From Leptobrachium leishanense (lineage: Eukaryota; Chordata; Amphibia; Anura; Megophryidae): a DNA stretch of 64,000 bases. Shown here one piece after another: positions 11,598 to 23,341 of this stretch. The position numbers were made by a program, and so were the translations under genes. The stretch spans positions 97,747,204 through 97,811,203 of the forward strand of contig CM019069.1 of assembly GCA_009667805.1 (NCBI GenBank), read 5' to 3'. Position 1 is the first letter of the stretch; every line of letters starts with the position of its first letter. Below the pieces are notes generated by a model, which worked only from the letters and a program-made list of their open reading frames with translations, was not told where the DNA came from and ran no database searches.

Positions 11598-12389
11598 CGT
11601 TTGGCGCTGATAGAGTCAATGGTTAATCAACCAACAGTTTATCTGGATCCTAATCGCACTGATCCAAGATATAATGATGTCCTTGATGTGCCACAATCAA
11701 GTGTTGAAGAAAGACTGTCTAACACAGATTGGTGTTTGTGTGGAAAATGCCATCAAATGCCAACAATGGAAGAAAGCATATGCTGCCAAGAAATTGAAAA
11801 AATAAAAGAACAATTTCTCGAAAACTCACAGTGTATTTGTGAAGACGTTTACGTCAATCAACGCTTAGTTGACCGTGAAAATGTGATCGACTTGTATCGT
11901 TATGGCATGAGCTTTCAGCAGAAACGATTACGTTCAGTCTCACAGATGGAGGAAAGGTGAGTATTTATTACGTACAGCTTTTTTATTAGGGCATTACAAA
12001 ATAATGTAAAATGGTGTATTACAGAGCAACACATTCAATGTAATGCACCTGGCCAGTATATATATCAACGTACAGCTGCGTAAGTCGTTTTGTTTTTAAA
12101 AAAAATATTTACATTAGTCTTTGAATATTTTTGGACCTTACTAGAAATCATCTTCCTTTTTTATTTTCTTATAACCCAAAAATAATATATTTTGTTCATT
12201 TTAGTGATTTCCGGAAAACCACATACAGGGTAAACCATGTGGGTTTATGGATATCTAGGACCCAGAAGAAGGCGGCCCATTCCGTCATGTGTTGTGCAAC
12301 ATATACGTGAAGCTTTTCCTTCACCTGACAACATTTATCTTGGATTTATTGATGCCAATGCTGATGGCAATGCTGTTGACTTTTTTTAG
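11598..12389 (+). pseudogene. P2X7-ballast-domain protein carried by the Kolobok element
   Basis: Exon 1 (11598-11956; first ATG at 11619) ends at a GTGAGT donor. Exon 2 (12205-12389) follows a TTCATTTTAG acceptor and joins in frame. The product, about 174 residues, matches the zinc-binding cytoplasmic ballast domain of P2X7 receptors. Exon 1 has W-C-x-C-G-x-C-x2-M-P-T-x3-E-x2-C-C-x-E, then C-I-C-E and a Tyr-rich segment. Exon 2 has TMWVYGYLGPRRRR, then I-P-S-C-V-V-x2-I-R-E-x-F-P and Y-x-G-F near the end. There are no transmembrane segments, so this is a free domain, not a receptor. A single extra A in GTAAACC (12231-12236) breaks the frame in exon 2. An alternative small exon at 12025-12078 has good splice sites but the wrong phase. 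The gene is convergent with the transposase and inside the same termini. Its role in transposition is unknown. Confidence 0.75.
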
Positions 12390-13069
12390 TTGTTTGTTAT
12401 AAAAATGGAAAAAGTTTTGGAATAAATCGTGTGATAATCAGAATTATATATACTTTATTATAAATGCTATTGTTTTAAAATATTTAAAAATACTATGTTA
12501 AATTTTTTTTAAAATAATATATTAAAATATTGAAAAAAATAAAAAAAATTTAGCTCTTTTTCCGTTATAAATTTTTTGAACACATTGCTATGTATTCACT
12601 AACCACCGTTTGATGCAAACAAAGGTGCTTACAATTTCCATAAAAAACATAGATTAAAACAGTACAGTGCATTCACTATGCACTGTACTGTTTACGAGTG
12701 GTTGTTGCAACAGGCCGCCACTCGTAGGGCTGTATTACACATAAAAAAACCGACAACCAGCAGAGCAAGGGGAAGTGTCATAACGCGCATGACAATTAGA
12801 ACACTCAATCTACATATACTGTTTTGAGTGCTCTGTCCATTTTAGCTATAAATAAATAAATACATTGTAATCAATTAAAAAAATACAATTATAATACGCA
12901 ATTTTAAAAACACTTTATTTTTAAAAATTAAATAAAAAGTAACAAATATAATATAAATAACTTATATCACACATTGATATTTTTAAAAAAATTTCAATTT
13001 CTAGATAAATAAAACTTTAGATAAAACCGATCAAAAAAATTGAACAATGTAACAATTTTTTTTAATAAT
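12390..13069. other. AT-rich spacer between convergent Kolobok genes, with a perfect hairpin
   Basis: No gene. It contains a 15-bp perfect stem, AACAGTACAGTGCAT with its complement around the loop TCACT (12658-12692). A sequence at 12596 (TTCACTAACCACCGTTTGAT) resembles the terminus of the hairpin MITE at 22187. The far right, up to 13069, is the 3' side of the transposase. Confidence 0.6.
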
Positions 13070-13561
13070 TTATTGCCCAAAGCGTGACATATGCTTCTCA
13101 ACTAAGGTACTTGTTGTTGGTCTCGGAGTGGAGGCAATGTTTGGAGGCATTTTTGTTTTTATTGGCGTCCACTGCAAGTCAATTTCTCTCGAGGCATATT
13201 TCAGTACATCAGACATCATTGTAAATAAGTGTATAGTCATCGTGGGTTCATAAATTTTTTTAACGTGCCACTGCTTAGTTCTTTTTGAAAAAAAAGGTCG
13301 GAAACGTAGAGAGCCAACTTCACTCGTCCCCCTTTGAGCTCTCAATACAGTGGCTTGTTGACGTCCAACATTGAAATTATGCGCCAATGCTGCCAACTTG
13401 GTTCTAAATCATTCCATTTAGAGTGAAGTGCACTCGCTTTGGACGGTACTTCAGAACCATGCTGTGGTAGACTTCCAAATCGCCTGTGTGACAGAAGTAT
13501 GACAAGTGTTGTAAGTCTTTGTCCATTCGTTGATCTGTCACAAATGAAACGACTTTATTAT

Positions 13562-14281
13562 TGTCACGGTTGGGGTACTGTTGGAGACTGGACCTCGGGA
13601 TGCGGAGATTGGAGGTGTAGGGTAGGAGGTATGAGGATCGCTTAGTTGGTTGAATATGCCAATGGTCAGGATTCCAGAGAGCAGGATGATCGAGTATGGA
13701 AGCCAAGGTCGGGGAGCCAGAAGGTAGAGGAGTCAGGTACGAAAGCCAATGTCGGGGTGCCAGAAGGTAGAGGAGTCAGGTACGAAAGCCAATGTCGGGG
13801 TGCCAGAAGGTAGAGGAGTCAGGTACGAAAGCCAATGGTCAGAAACTAGTAATTCTGTAAGAAGGGAACCAAAGCACTCAGCTAGAAGACACTCAACTAT
13901 CCAGCAAAGGGTATGTGTGCAGACTGAACCTTTATAGGGATTGCCAGGGTTCTGGGATTGCTCTCTGTAACAGGTGTATCACTTGTGTCTGGGAAGGGTT
14001 CAGTGGTGGAAACTATAAGACCCAGTCCTGGGCGCGCGCGCGCGCCTATCCCTAAGCCCCGCCCCCGACAGGCTGCGGAAGACGCCAGAGCATGGCGGGA
14101 CCGCCGGGCCCACGCAGCGGACCAAGCCCCCGGCCACTCGCCTCCATCGGGGAACGCCGAGGGAGACTACCGGCCCCAAGAGGGTCTCCGAGGGGGACTT
14201 GGTCCGACGCCAGGACCGCCGGAACGCGCCACGCAACCGCAGCTGCCCGCACTGTGCCTCGGTGAGTGTGACGCCGTGACA
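13562..14281 (-). repeat. 3' LTR of the chromovirus (720 bp)
   Basis: Begins TGTCACGGTTGGGGTACTG and ends GACGCCGTGACA as written on the plus strand. It contains three tandem 44-bp units (about 13700-13835) and a GGCGCGCGCGCGCGCC tract. Compared with the other LTR I read only two indels: a 3-base insertion near 13647 and one C fewer near 14128. Confidence 0.95.
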
Positions 14282-17200
14282 GAACCCCCCCCCCAAGGCG
14301 CAAACTCCGGGGGCGCCGAGGACCCGGCTTGGCAGGGAAGGAAATATGAAACGATCGAACAAGGCGAGGGGCGTGAACGTCCGAGGAGGAGACCCAGGAG
14401 TCCTCATCAGGACCATAGCCCCTCCAATGGACGAGGTATTCGAGCACCCCACGACGCCGACGAGAATCGAGGATGGCCCCAACCACGTACTCTTTGGCAC
14501 CATCAACAAGGACAGGAGGAGGGGGTGCGCGGGACCTGCCCGGGAAGGGGTTGGCATGGCACGGTTTGAGGAGGGAACTATGGACCACAGGATGAAACGA
14601 GTAGCGTGGCGGGAGACGAAGGCGAACAGCAACTGCATTGACATGTTCTACAACTATGAACGGGCCGATGTATCGTGGACCTAACTTACGTGAGGGACAG
14701 GAGAGCTGGAGAAAGCGAGTGGACAGCCAGACTTTTTGGCCCGGGAGATATGTAGGGGAGGTAGCACGGGATTGATCGGCATGTCGTTTGTATCTGGCTT
14801 GGGAATAATGAAGGGCATCTTTGGCCTTGGCCAGACCATCTGCTAGGAGACGGAGGCGCGTGGTGGCATCGGGAACAGAGGTGTAAGAGGGTAGTCCCGG
14901 AAACATGGCTGGGTGGTAACCATAGGTGAGAAAAAATGGAGAAAAAGTGGTGGATTCGTGTGTATGTGAGTTGTAAGAAAACTCTGCCATCGGCAGTAGT
15001 TCCAACCAGTTATTTTGCTGATAAGAGGAATAACAGCGCAAATAGGACTCAAGTGTTTGATTGGTTCGTTCTGTTTGCCCGTTAGACTGGGGATGGTATG
15101 AGGTGGATAGATCAACTGATATTTGAAGCGAGGAGCAAAAAGCCTTCCAGAAATGTGACGTGAATTGGGTACCTCTGTCGGTGACTATGGAGGTTGGTAT
15201 ACCGTGGAGACGGAACACTTGGGCTATGAACAATGATGCGGTTTCCTTGGCCGTAGGTATTTTCATGGAAGGAATAAAATGGGCTAGCTTGGTTAAACGA
15301 TCCACTATGACCATGATACAGGTATGTCCTGCAGAGGGGGGAGATCCACAATAAAATCCATGGTGACATGTGACCAAGGTGTCTCGGGCACAGGGAGTGG
15401 TTGCAATAACCCTAAGGGTTTTTGTGGAAGGGTTTTGGCCCTGGCACAAACGTCACACGATTTGACATAGTCCCGAACATCACGAGATAGGGAGGACCAC
15501 CAGAAGTGACGGGATATTAATTTTTGTGTTTTTGTTCTTCCTGCGTGACCGGCCAGGGGGGAATCATGACATTGTTGTAAGATGTGGAGTTGTTTCTCTT
15601 TGGGTACTAGAATACGATCTTTAGGTGGTACGGTCGACGTAGGAGATGGAACATTGGTTTGTGCTATCTCGTTTAGTAAACGTGAGGTAACTGAGAGAAA
15701 CTGATGTGGTTGAAGAATGGTTTCTTCTGTCTTAACTCTTCCAGAATGATACTCATGTAGTCGGGATAAGGCGTCAGCTTTACCGTTGCGTGATCCAGGA
15801 CGAAATGTGAGATGAAACTGAAAGCGAGAGAAGAAGAGGGCCCACCTGGCCTGTCTGGGACGTAGCCGTTTTGCTGACTTCAAGTACTCGAGATTCTTGT
15901 GATCCGTATATATTGTTATGGGGTGCAGACACCCTTCCAAGATGTGTCTCCATTCCTCTAAGGCTTGTTTAATGGCCAGTAATTCTTTATCCCCGATATC
16001 ATAGTTACACTCCGCGGGGCTCATTTTCTTGGAAAAAAAGGCTATCGGGTGCAAATTATTGGTGGTTGGGCAACGCTGGGAGAGGACGGCACCAGTAGCA
16101 TTATTGGAGGCGTCCACCTCCAGGTAATAGGCCAAAGACGGATTAGGGTGAAAGAGGATAGGTGCTGAACAGAACCGTTCTCGGAGATCGTTTAAGGCTT
16201 GGGTAGCGTTCGTGGACCATTGGAAGGGAACAGTAGACTTGGTAAGAGCTGTTAAAGGTTGGGCAAGTCGACTGAAGTTGCGAATAAATTTGCGATAGAA
16301 ATTGGCAAAACCCAGGAAACGTTGTACCTGTTTTCTGTTGAGTGGTATAGGCCACTGTTTGATGGCTTGTATCTTTTTGTCATCCATGGCAATGGTACCG
16401 GGTCGAATGACGAACCCCAGGAACTCCACGGTATGGACCTCAAATAGGCATTTGTCGAGTTTAGCAATAGGTGATGTTGTCGGAGGCGCTGTAGTACCTG
16501 TTGCATGTGTTTTCGGTGTTCTTCTAGGGTAGAGGAATACACAAGGATGTCATCCAAATATATAACAACACATTGATCCAGCATATCGCGAAAAAACGAC
16601 ATTGATAAAACATTGAAATGTGGCAGGGGCATTGCACAGCCCATAGGGCATTACGGTGTATTCAAAGTGCCCGTATCTGGAGCGGAAGGCTGTTTTCCAT
16701 TCGTCCCCTTCCTTTACTCGTATCAGATTGTAAGCTCCCTTCAGGTCCAGTTTGGAGAAGATGGTAGCTGTTTTCAAACGATCCATCAATTCTGAAATTA
16801 ACGGTAAAGATAACGATTTTTAATGGTTATGTTATTTAGGGCACGATAATCGACGCAGGGGCGCAACCCCCCATCCTTTTTTGCCACAAAAATAAATACC
16901 GGCCCCAGCAGGTGAGGTGGAGGGACGTATAAACCCCTTTGCTAGATTTTCATCTATGTATTCCTTAAGGATGACCAGTTCGGGTTCTGACAACGGGTAT
17001 AGTCGTCCGTAGGGGATTGGAGCCCCCGGTAAAAGGTCAATTGGACAGTCATAAGGCCGATGTGGGGTAGAGCATCCACTCCTCGTTCGTCAAATACATC
17101 TTTGAACGACTGATAGACCTGTGGGAGTGTAACATTAGAGGGAGTCTTATGAAGATCCAGGATGGAGCATAACGTGGTTGTGATCTCACGCAGGCATACC

Positions 17201-17637
17201 TTACGACAATGGAGAGAGGGAAACAAAAGCTGACCCGAGGACCACCGTATGATTGGGTCGTGGCGGCGGAGCCAGGGAAGGCCCAATATGATCGGGAACA
17301 CAGGTGACGTAATAACGTCATAGGATAATAGTTCCCTATGGGAAGGTCCTAACGTTGAGGAGAGAGGGATGGTCTCTTTAGTGACAGGACCTGCGCCAAG
17401 GGAAGAACCGTCGACAACTTGTATATGTACGGGTACATCTTTATTTAATACTGGAATGGAAAATTTAGAAACCAAGGCAGTATCAATGAAGCAATTGCTG
17501 GCTCCGCTGTCAATCATGGCCTCCACCGTGATAGATTTTTCTTCCCACTGTAAGACAAGTTGTACCAATAAGTGAGGGGATTGGACACTAGACATGGAGG
17601 TCGACAGAATAGTGGATGGACAACATGTAGTCATACC
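14052..17637 (-). pseudogene. pol of the chromovirus: protease, RT, RNase H, integrase, chromodomain
   Basis: The aspartic protease contains MIDSGASNCFID (about 17500). Reverse transcriptase shows [28 protein letters not shown] and the catalytic YLDD (about 16550). RNase H has YLEVDASNNATGAVLSQ and YTDHKNLEYL. Integrase has the HHCC zinc region with CDVCARAK, then the DDE residues in MDFIVDLP, VTDRGTQF and NGQTERTNQ. A chromodomain (YVVGAILDSRRRRG, LVHWRGYGPDEDSW) lies at about 14380-14520. The pol frame breaks near 17070, 16820, 16585, 16470 and 15335. Three of these (17070, 16585, 15335) are clearly one-base differences in homopolymers. The last frame runs on into the 3' LTR to 14052. Confidence 0.9.
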
Positions 17638-18547
17638 CCCTGGGTCGGTGTGTCAGGACAGTCCCGGACAAGGTGGGTGTTTTTTCCACAGTAGAGGCAC
17701 AGGCCATTATCACGTCTATGTTGATTCTCCTGAGGAGTTAGCCGTCGACGAACAACATTGAGTTGCATGGGTTCTTCAGTGGATGGTATGGTAGACGTAG
17801 TCGGGAGCGGAGATGGTGCCAACATACGCGGAGCTGGAGGTCGGGGGGGTGGAGAAAACAGGGTTCTCTCTCGTACGCGTTCACGAATGCGTCTGTCGAT
17901 TTGGAGAACAAGACGAATTAGGGGCTCCAAGGCGGTGGGTGTTTCGCCACGAGCCAATTCGTCTTTGACGGACTCGGACAGGCCCCATCGGAATTGGCTA
18001 ACCAACGCGGTTTCATTCCATCCGGTCTCAGAGGCCAATCGGCGGAATTCGATTGTGTAGTCCTCGATGGGTCTTCTGCCCTGTCTTAGTTGTCGGATTT
18101 GAGCCTGAGCAAAGTCGGATCTCTGAGGGTCCTCATATAATTGATTCATGGCCGACAAAAAGGAGTTCCATGATTGTAACACCGGGTCTGCGGTCCGCAG
18201 GAGGTTATGTGCCCAGACTTGGGCCTCATCCGAGAAGAGGGAGATAACCGTGCGGATCCGCACAAAATCCGATTGGTAGGTGCGGGGGTTAAGTGCGAAC
18301 AGGATTTCACAGGACATGAGGAATCCTCTATAGGACTCGCGACGTCCAGAGAATCGTTCAGGCATCGGAATTCTGGGTTCTGGACTGATCATGTCCTCAT
18401 TTTGGATGACGACGAGATGGGAAGTAGGTTTTGGACTTGTCCTTGCATTTGAGCTTGGGTTAACTGCAAGTCCTGCACTGAATGGGATAGTACTGTCACC
18501 TGACGAGTCAAGGAAGCGATGGCATCCAATACGTCCGCGGGGTCCAT
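17631..18547 (-). pseudogene. gag of the chromovirus
   Basis: A start ATG (MDPADVLDAIASLTRQ) lies at 18547, 20 bases after the 5' LTR, followed by a coiled-coil-like stretch. The frame shifts near 18440 in an AAAA run, after which the capsid region is open: MPERFSGRRESYRGFL, FALNP, LRQLRQGRRPIEDYTIEFRRLA-type sequence typical of sushi-like gag and of the related RTL host genes. A zinc knuckle C-L-Y-C-G-K-N-T-H-L-V-R-D-C is at the C terminus. The stop at 17631 overlaps the first ATG of the pol frame (GTATGA), so expression of pol probably needs frameshifting or re-initiation. Confidence 0.88.
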
Positions 18548-18566
18548 GATTATGGCTGGATAGTTC

Positions 18567-19284
18567 TGTCACGGTTGGGGTACTGTTGGAGACTGGACCT
18601 CGGGATGCGGAGATTGGAGGTGTAGGGTAGGAGGTATGAGGATCGCTTAGGTTGAATATGCCAATGGTCAGGATTCCAGAGAGCAGGATGATCGAGTATG
18701 GAAGCCAAGGTCGGGGAGCCAGAAGGTAGAGGAGTCAGGTACGAAAGCCAATGTCGGGGTGCCAGAAGGTAGAGGAGTCAGGTACGAAAGCCAATGTCGG
18801 GGTGCCAGAAGGTAGAGGAGTCAGGTACGAAAGCCAATGGTCAGAAACTAGTAATTCTGTAAGAAGGGAACCAAAGCACTCAGCTAGAAGACACTCAACT
18901 ATCCAGCAAAGGGTATGTGTGCAGACTGAACCTTTATAGGGATTGCCAGGGTTCTGGGATTGCTCTCTGTAACAGGTGTATCACTTGTGTCTGGGAAGGG
19001 TTCAGTGGTGGAAACTATAAGACCCAGTCCTGGGCGCGCGCGCGCGCCTATCCCTAAGCCCCGCCCCCGACAGGCTGCGGAAGACGCCAGAGCATGGCGG
19101 GACCGCCGGGCCCACGCAGCGGACCAAGCCCCCCGGCCACTCGCCTCCATCGGGGAACGCCGAGGGAGACTACCGGCCCCAAGAGGGTCTCCGAGGGGGA
19201 CTTGGTCCGACGCCAGGACCGCCGGAACGCGCCACGCAACCGCAGCTGCCCGCACTGTGCCTCGGTGAGTGTGACGCCGTGACA
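18567..19284 (-). repeat. 5' LTR of the chromovirus (718 bp)
   Basis: Same sequence as 13562-14281 apart from two small indels, including the three 44-bp tandem units. It is the 5' LTR because the coding strand is minus. The promoter would lie in the 18900-19280 part; I do not see a clear TATA box. Confidence 0.95.
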
Positions 19285-21231
19285 ATTATAATTTGCACTT
19301 CTTTTTGTATCCACTTACGCATTCTGACTTCATTTTCTAATATCGGTGCATGGTCACAGTGTTTTTCCTCTCCATCTGATTCCCAGGAGTGCTCATTTAC
19401 AATATGATACAGTAATGATCTCCAGCGTTCTCTCAGTAGTTCTGTATCCCCTTTGCAAATAGAGCAGCATGTCCACAAGTGATTTACTACGGAAGTTGTC
19501 CATGGGGCGAGCTCTCTAGAAGCGTTTGGCTTTGAATTTTTTTTCCATTTCTTTGTCATTGATTTTGCATAGTGCCAGATGTCGAATTGATGATTTATAT
19601 GTCCATACTTTTCGCGCATTAATTTACGGATGCCAACGTGTCTGTCCGTAGCAATAATTATAATTTGAAATCCTTCGGATAATATTTTGCCCAGTGAACG
19701 CATAAACGCTTTTTTCTCCATGGCAACTGATGATGTGGCTTCACTCACTTGGATTACTGAAAAATCAACAATTTTTTTGGAGTCATATTCGATGAATGTG
19801 TAGGTACAATACTTTGCAGAGAAACCTGGGCTGTCACATTGAGCATCACCAGTGATACAAATTGCTTTGCCCTTTAAATTGTCGGTGATCTTGATTCGTT
19901 CGTTTTCATAATGATTATCAATAATTGGGAATAAAATTTTTTTTGATAGACGTAATGTACAGATCGCGAGATGAAAGGCACTCCAAGTAATTTAAAATAT
20001 TCATTCATTTTCGCAAAATGCGATCCACTAAAAAGTATTGCAGAACTGGCCAATATAATACCAATGGATCTCCTTCCAATCATTGGTTGGCTTTTCCATA
20101 CAAAGCATTTGTGATTTTCCTCACATATCGAATAAACCCTCACTAAACACCCGGTTGTTTCTTTCTCAAATGACATAATCGGAGCGTCACAATGAACTAT
20201 GTTTGTGCATTTGTTGATTTTTTTCAAAAGTTCATCTAAATTTGATTCAAAAACAATAAACTTTTTCTCTAAAACATAATCTTCAATAGTTGGTTCAGAT
20301 TGCAAGGACTTTTCACCGACATCTATGCTTTCTCCAGTGGTGTCCGGGACATAGAGAGGATCGAACTGTGATGTGTCCAGAGTTGTTGAGATGTCACTAA
20401 TCGGCATGTTTGAAATCGGTGACAATTCCATTACATTTGAAACTGGTGAATAATTATCCTCCAGCGTTTGAATTTCAAAATCCACAGTAACTGTTGCAGG
20501 TAATGAATCTTCCTCAACACACATAGCAAGTTGTCCAGTATTTATAGTTTTCACGACAGGCATTTCTGTTCCAATTTCTTCCAATGAGTCAACCCAGCAC
20601 CATGCATCACTAGTTGACAAAATATCACGTGTCGAGGTGAACGCGTCTTTAAAAATGTTATTTTCTGTCTGCGTTGAAACAGTCCTCTGCGCAAAGCCTT
20701 TTTTTGTCGAAACAGATTTGTTTAGCGTCAAAACCGATGTTTGCGAACCAGAAGACAAAATCTGTTTGGTATTTTATATTGTGAGCCCGTAGTGTAGTCA
20801 TGATCTTCTATCAAAATCGCAGCGACGTCATGATGAAGTGTTGATCTGTCTGCCTCTTCTGAAAAAAAAATAGATGGCCCAGAAGCACTAATTCCTGAAT
20901 AAGGATTTGTAATTTGAGGAATGTCCAAAACACAAATTGATGTTGTGTTTTTTTTAAAAATGGTTGGGATTGCATTTTTAGATAACAACTTCCTTTTTTC
21001 TAACAGGTTGAAGCAATCTTGAGTGAAATGATCCGAGCAAATTTTCAGTCTCTGGCCTTCTTTTGTTTGTGTTAAAAATTTTACTGTCTCATCAATATCC
21101 TCAAAGTGGTCATTGGTGGATTGTAGCCAGGTTTTTGCTCTTCGAACATCTTTTGGAAAGCTGTGCAAAGTGACACCCTTTTCTCTTGTTCTTCTCCCAT
21201 CATAATTCTGGCATCCGACAACAATGCACAT

Positions 21232-21876
21232 GGTTTAGTTCTGGTTTTCAAATACACCGAAAAATGTTATAGATTTAGTTGGAATATAATTTAACGTATA
21301 CAAAAAAAAGGGAAGATCCATTGCAGGATAGATGCAAACTTCCACGGAGGAATAGATGCAACATTCCAATAAAGGATTGATGTAAGATGAACATGAATGA
21401 TACATTCAAAGTTTCAAAAAACGATACATGAAAAGTTACAAAGAAGGATAGATGCAAACTTTGCAGTGCTCTCTGTTTCCAAAACCGACTTTGAATAGTG
21501 ATGTGCAAGGCAAAATATGCACTGTGCACTAATCATAACTGGCGGGTGCTGCCACTGTCTCGCACCTGCCACTGTCTCGCACCTGCAAAATATTGAGGAG
21601 AGGTGGAGACGTCATCTATTCTATGCACTCTGCACACTCATTGTGAAACGAGTGAGGAAGAGCGGCGCACGTCACCTACGCCTAGTACTTTGAAAGCCTG
21701 GTGCGTCAATAAAGATATTTTTTCAAAGTAGTTGGGTGAGCGGATGGGGACAGCAGTTTAGTGGTTAATTATTAACCGTACGTTTTAATACATTCATGGT
21801 TTATAATACAGAGGATATAATTCAAAAAACACTGTAGTTGCACACAATGGTTTAATTCACCGTTGTGTGCAACAAC
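21232..21876. other. Upstream region of the Kolobok transposase
   Basis: Non-coding. Directly 5' of the THAP start codon (minus strand) is AAAACCAG, a possible splice acceptor 9 bases before the ATG. The stretch 21310-21470 has short degenerate repeats around GGATAGATGCAA. Nothing else is recognised. Confidence 0.45.
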
Positions 21877-22183
21877 GGTGTTGTTTGGCTAATTTGTGGT
21901 CATATTTTGCAGCTAATTTGCCAGGCATATTGGCATGCGAATTGCAAGGCGATATTGCCATCCTATTTCACAGCGCTGTCGCCACGTTTTTAAAATCGGA
22001 TCACCATATGTACAGCATTAAATGACGCCAATCTGGATGGCGTATATACAGTGATCCGCTGTTAACAACGTGGCAATTTATCTGTCAAATACAAAGCAAA
22101 TATCGACGTGCAATTTATGTGCCGACACGCCTAGGAAATTTACCACCAAATATGCTCATGACATAGCCAAATAACACCGAAGG
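21877..22183. repeat. Degenerate palindrome beside the hairpin MITE
   Basis: The outer arms CGGTGTTGTTTGGCTA and the complement of TAGCCAAATAACACCG, and the inner arms CGGATCAC...GTGATCCG, pair across a centre near 22030 with roughly three quarters identity. It looks like an older relative of the MITE at 22187. Confidence 0.6.
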
Positions 22184-22186
22184 TTA

Positions 22187-22458
22187 TTCAATAACCACCG
22201 TTGTTTTCATGCAAACTTGCTTGACGTAATCTCATGCGAAATTGCCAGGAGTATTCTCACGAGAATGCACCAGTGCCATTTCTCATGATTTATCGTATGA
22301 CAACTTCTCAGGAGTATAAGCAGGTTTATTCTCATGAGAAGGTGTCAGACGTAAACCCACAAGAAATGGCACAGGTGTATTCTCATGAGAATATTCCTGG
22401 CAATTTCGCATGAGATTACATCTGGCAAGTTTGCATGAAAACAACGGTGGTTAGTGAA
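22187..22458. mobile_element. Fold-back MITE, Harbinger-type TTA target
   Basis: The whole 272 bp is one hairpin. The arms of about 130 bases start TTCAATAACCACCGTTGTTT and TTCACTAACCACCGTTGTTT and are near 87 percent identical by eye. It is flanked by TTA at 22184-22186 and 22459-22461, a three-base duplication as made by PIF/Harbinger transposases. The arms contain internal TTCTCATGAGAA-type palindromes. No coding sequence. Confidence 0.8.
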
Positions 22459-22461
22459 TTA

Positions 22462-23341
22462 CCCCCCAAAAAAATCTGTAAAATTGCCTTTAGGCCATAG
22501 CAGGTACCGCGTGACTGTTTTGTAATTAGAGTGCAGGTAGCATTTTTCAACGCACCGTTTTGCTGCAAATGTTTACATAACTATTCAGTTAGAAGATGCA
22601 GGGATGTGTAAATTGTATCACAAGGCGGTTTCATGGTGAATATTTTAATTGTTGGAAAAAGTAGTCTGTCTAACAATTTAGTCCTTATGAATAGTAGATT
22701 AGTTTAAAGCACAAAAAAAACACATGAACTGTATTGTTTTTTTTTTCTTTGGTTTGTCTCCCCACCCCTTCCCAAACCATAAAAGATTTATCTGTGTATT
22801 AATCTTGTCAAATCAGTCCATTGTACCAATGTGTGCTTACCCTGCTGGTTGCCATCTATATAGAGACTGATGAATGACTCATGTATTGTGTTAGTTTAAA
22901 ACATGTTCTTTTGGACACTGAGGCTTAGTGGAGTGGGGGGGGACTCAAATGCTTTGGCTTTAATAAAGAGTTCATTTTGCTGCTTGCACCTCAAAATAGA
23001 TTGTGGAGATGCCACTTCTACACAGCGTAAATTTTGCTTGCAAAGAAGGGCCTAGGCAGGCTGCGAGAACGTTAAAAATGTGTGGATGTGTTATTATTGG
23101 AGAGTGGCACGTGTGTCACAAAAAAACATAAAAAATATTTTATTTAATATTACAAACGTAATAAGTAATTAATAAATAACAAAATTTAAACACGTTTATT
23201 ACCAGAAATTTAATAGAATAAATAAAATTTTATACATATAAACATAGGAGTATTTAAACAAAAAAGTGTGAAATAAAAAAAAATTATACCACTAAATCAA
23301 TAATAATTTTGAAAAAACCCCACAAAAAACAAATAACTCAC
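22462..23341. other. AT-rich non-coding part of the Kolobok element
   Basis: No gene seen. AT-rich tracts at 23110-23340 and a polyadenylation-like AATAAAGAG at about 22960. If the first exon at 23342 is right, this region belongs to the first intron of the transposase gene. Confidence 0.4.

Larger units (their letters stand above)
13562..19284 (-). mobile_element. Chromodomain gypsy element (sushi-like), full length
   Basis: The element is 5.7 kb with two LTRs (13562-14281 and 18567-19284) and a 5-bp target duplication ATTAT on both sides (13557-13561 and 19285-19289). It lies on the minus strand and interrupts the Kolobok transposase. The order gag, protease, reverse transcriptase, RNase H, integrase, chromodomain is that of vertebrate sushi-type chromoviruses. 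No obvious tRNA primer-binding site follows the 5' LTR (the next bases are GAACTATCCAGCC); self-priming is known for the Tf1/sushi group, which would fit. A G-tract of about ten bases precedes the 3' LTR as polypurine tract. Confidence 0.95.
13070..21231 (-). pseudogene. Kolobok transposase with THAP domain, split by a gypsy insertion
   Basis: The ATG at 21231 opens a THAP zinc finger: M-C-I-V-V-G-C at residues 1-7, F-P-K-D, W near 37, then I-C-S-D-H-F and a following F. This is the C2CH signature that binds the element ends. An acidic linker follows, then the conserved region with TTGCLVRVYSICEENH, QPMIGRRSIG and LLGVPFISRS (about 20000-20170). The segment with GDAQCDSPG and KYCTYTF (about 19800-19860) and ATDRHVGIRKLMREKYG...INHQFDIWHYAKS and NHLW (19480-19670) contains the presumed acidic catalytic residues. 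The 3' part, after the chromovirus, has HTGDLEVYHSM and YRPKRVHF (13404-13510) and ends at 13070. Frameshifts lie near 20760, 19930, around the gypsy junction and near 13400. The enzyme belongs to the Kolobok superfamily with TTAA targets. This copy is inactive as read. Confidence 0.88.

Noticed and set aside
12025..12078. Internal exon of the ballast gene
   Set aside because: It has acceptor and donor sites, but its reading phase does not fit the flanking exons, while direct joining of 11956 to 12205 keeps the frame.
11598..12389. A genuine host P2RX7 gene
   Set aside because: No channel exons or transmembrane segments; the domain lies alone between Kolobok ends and faces the Kolobok transposase.
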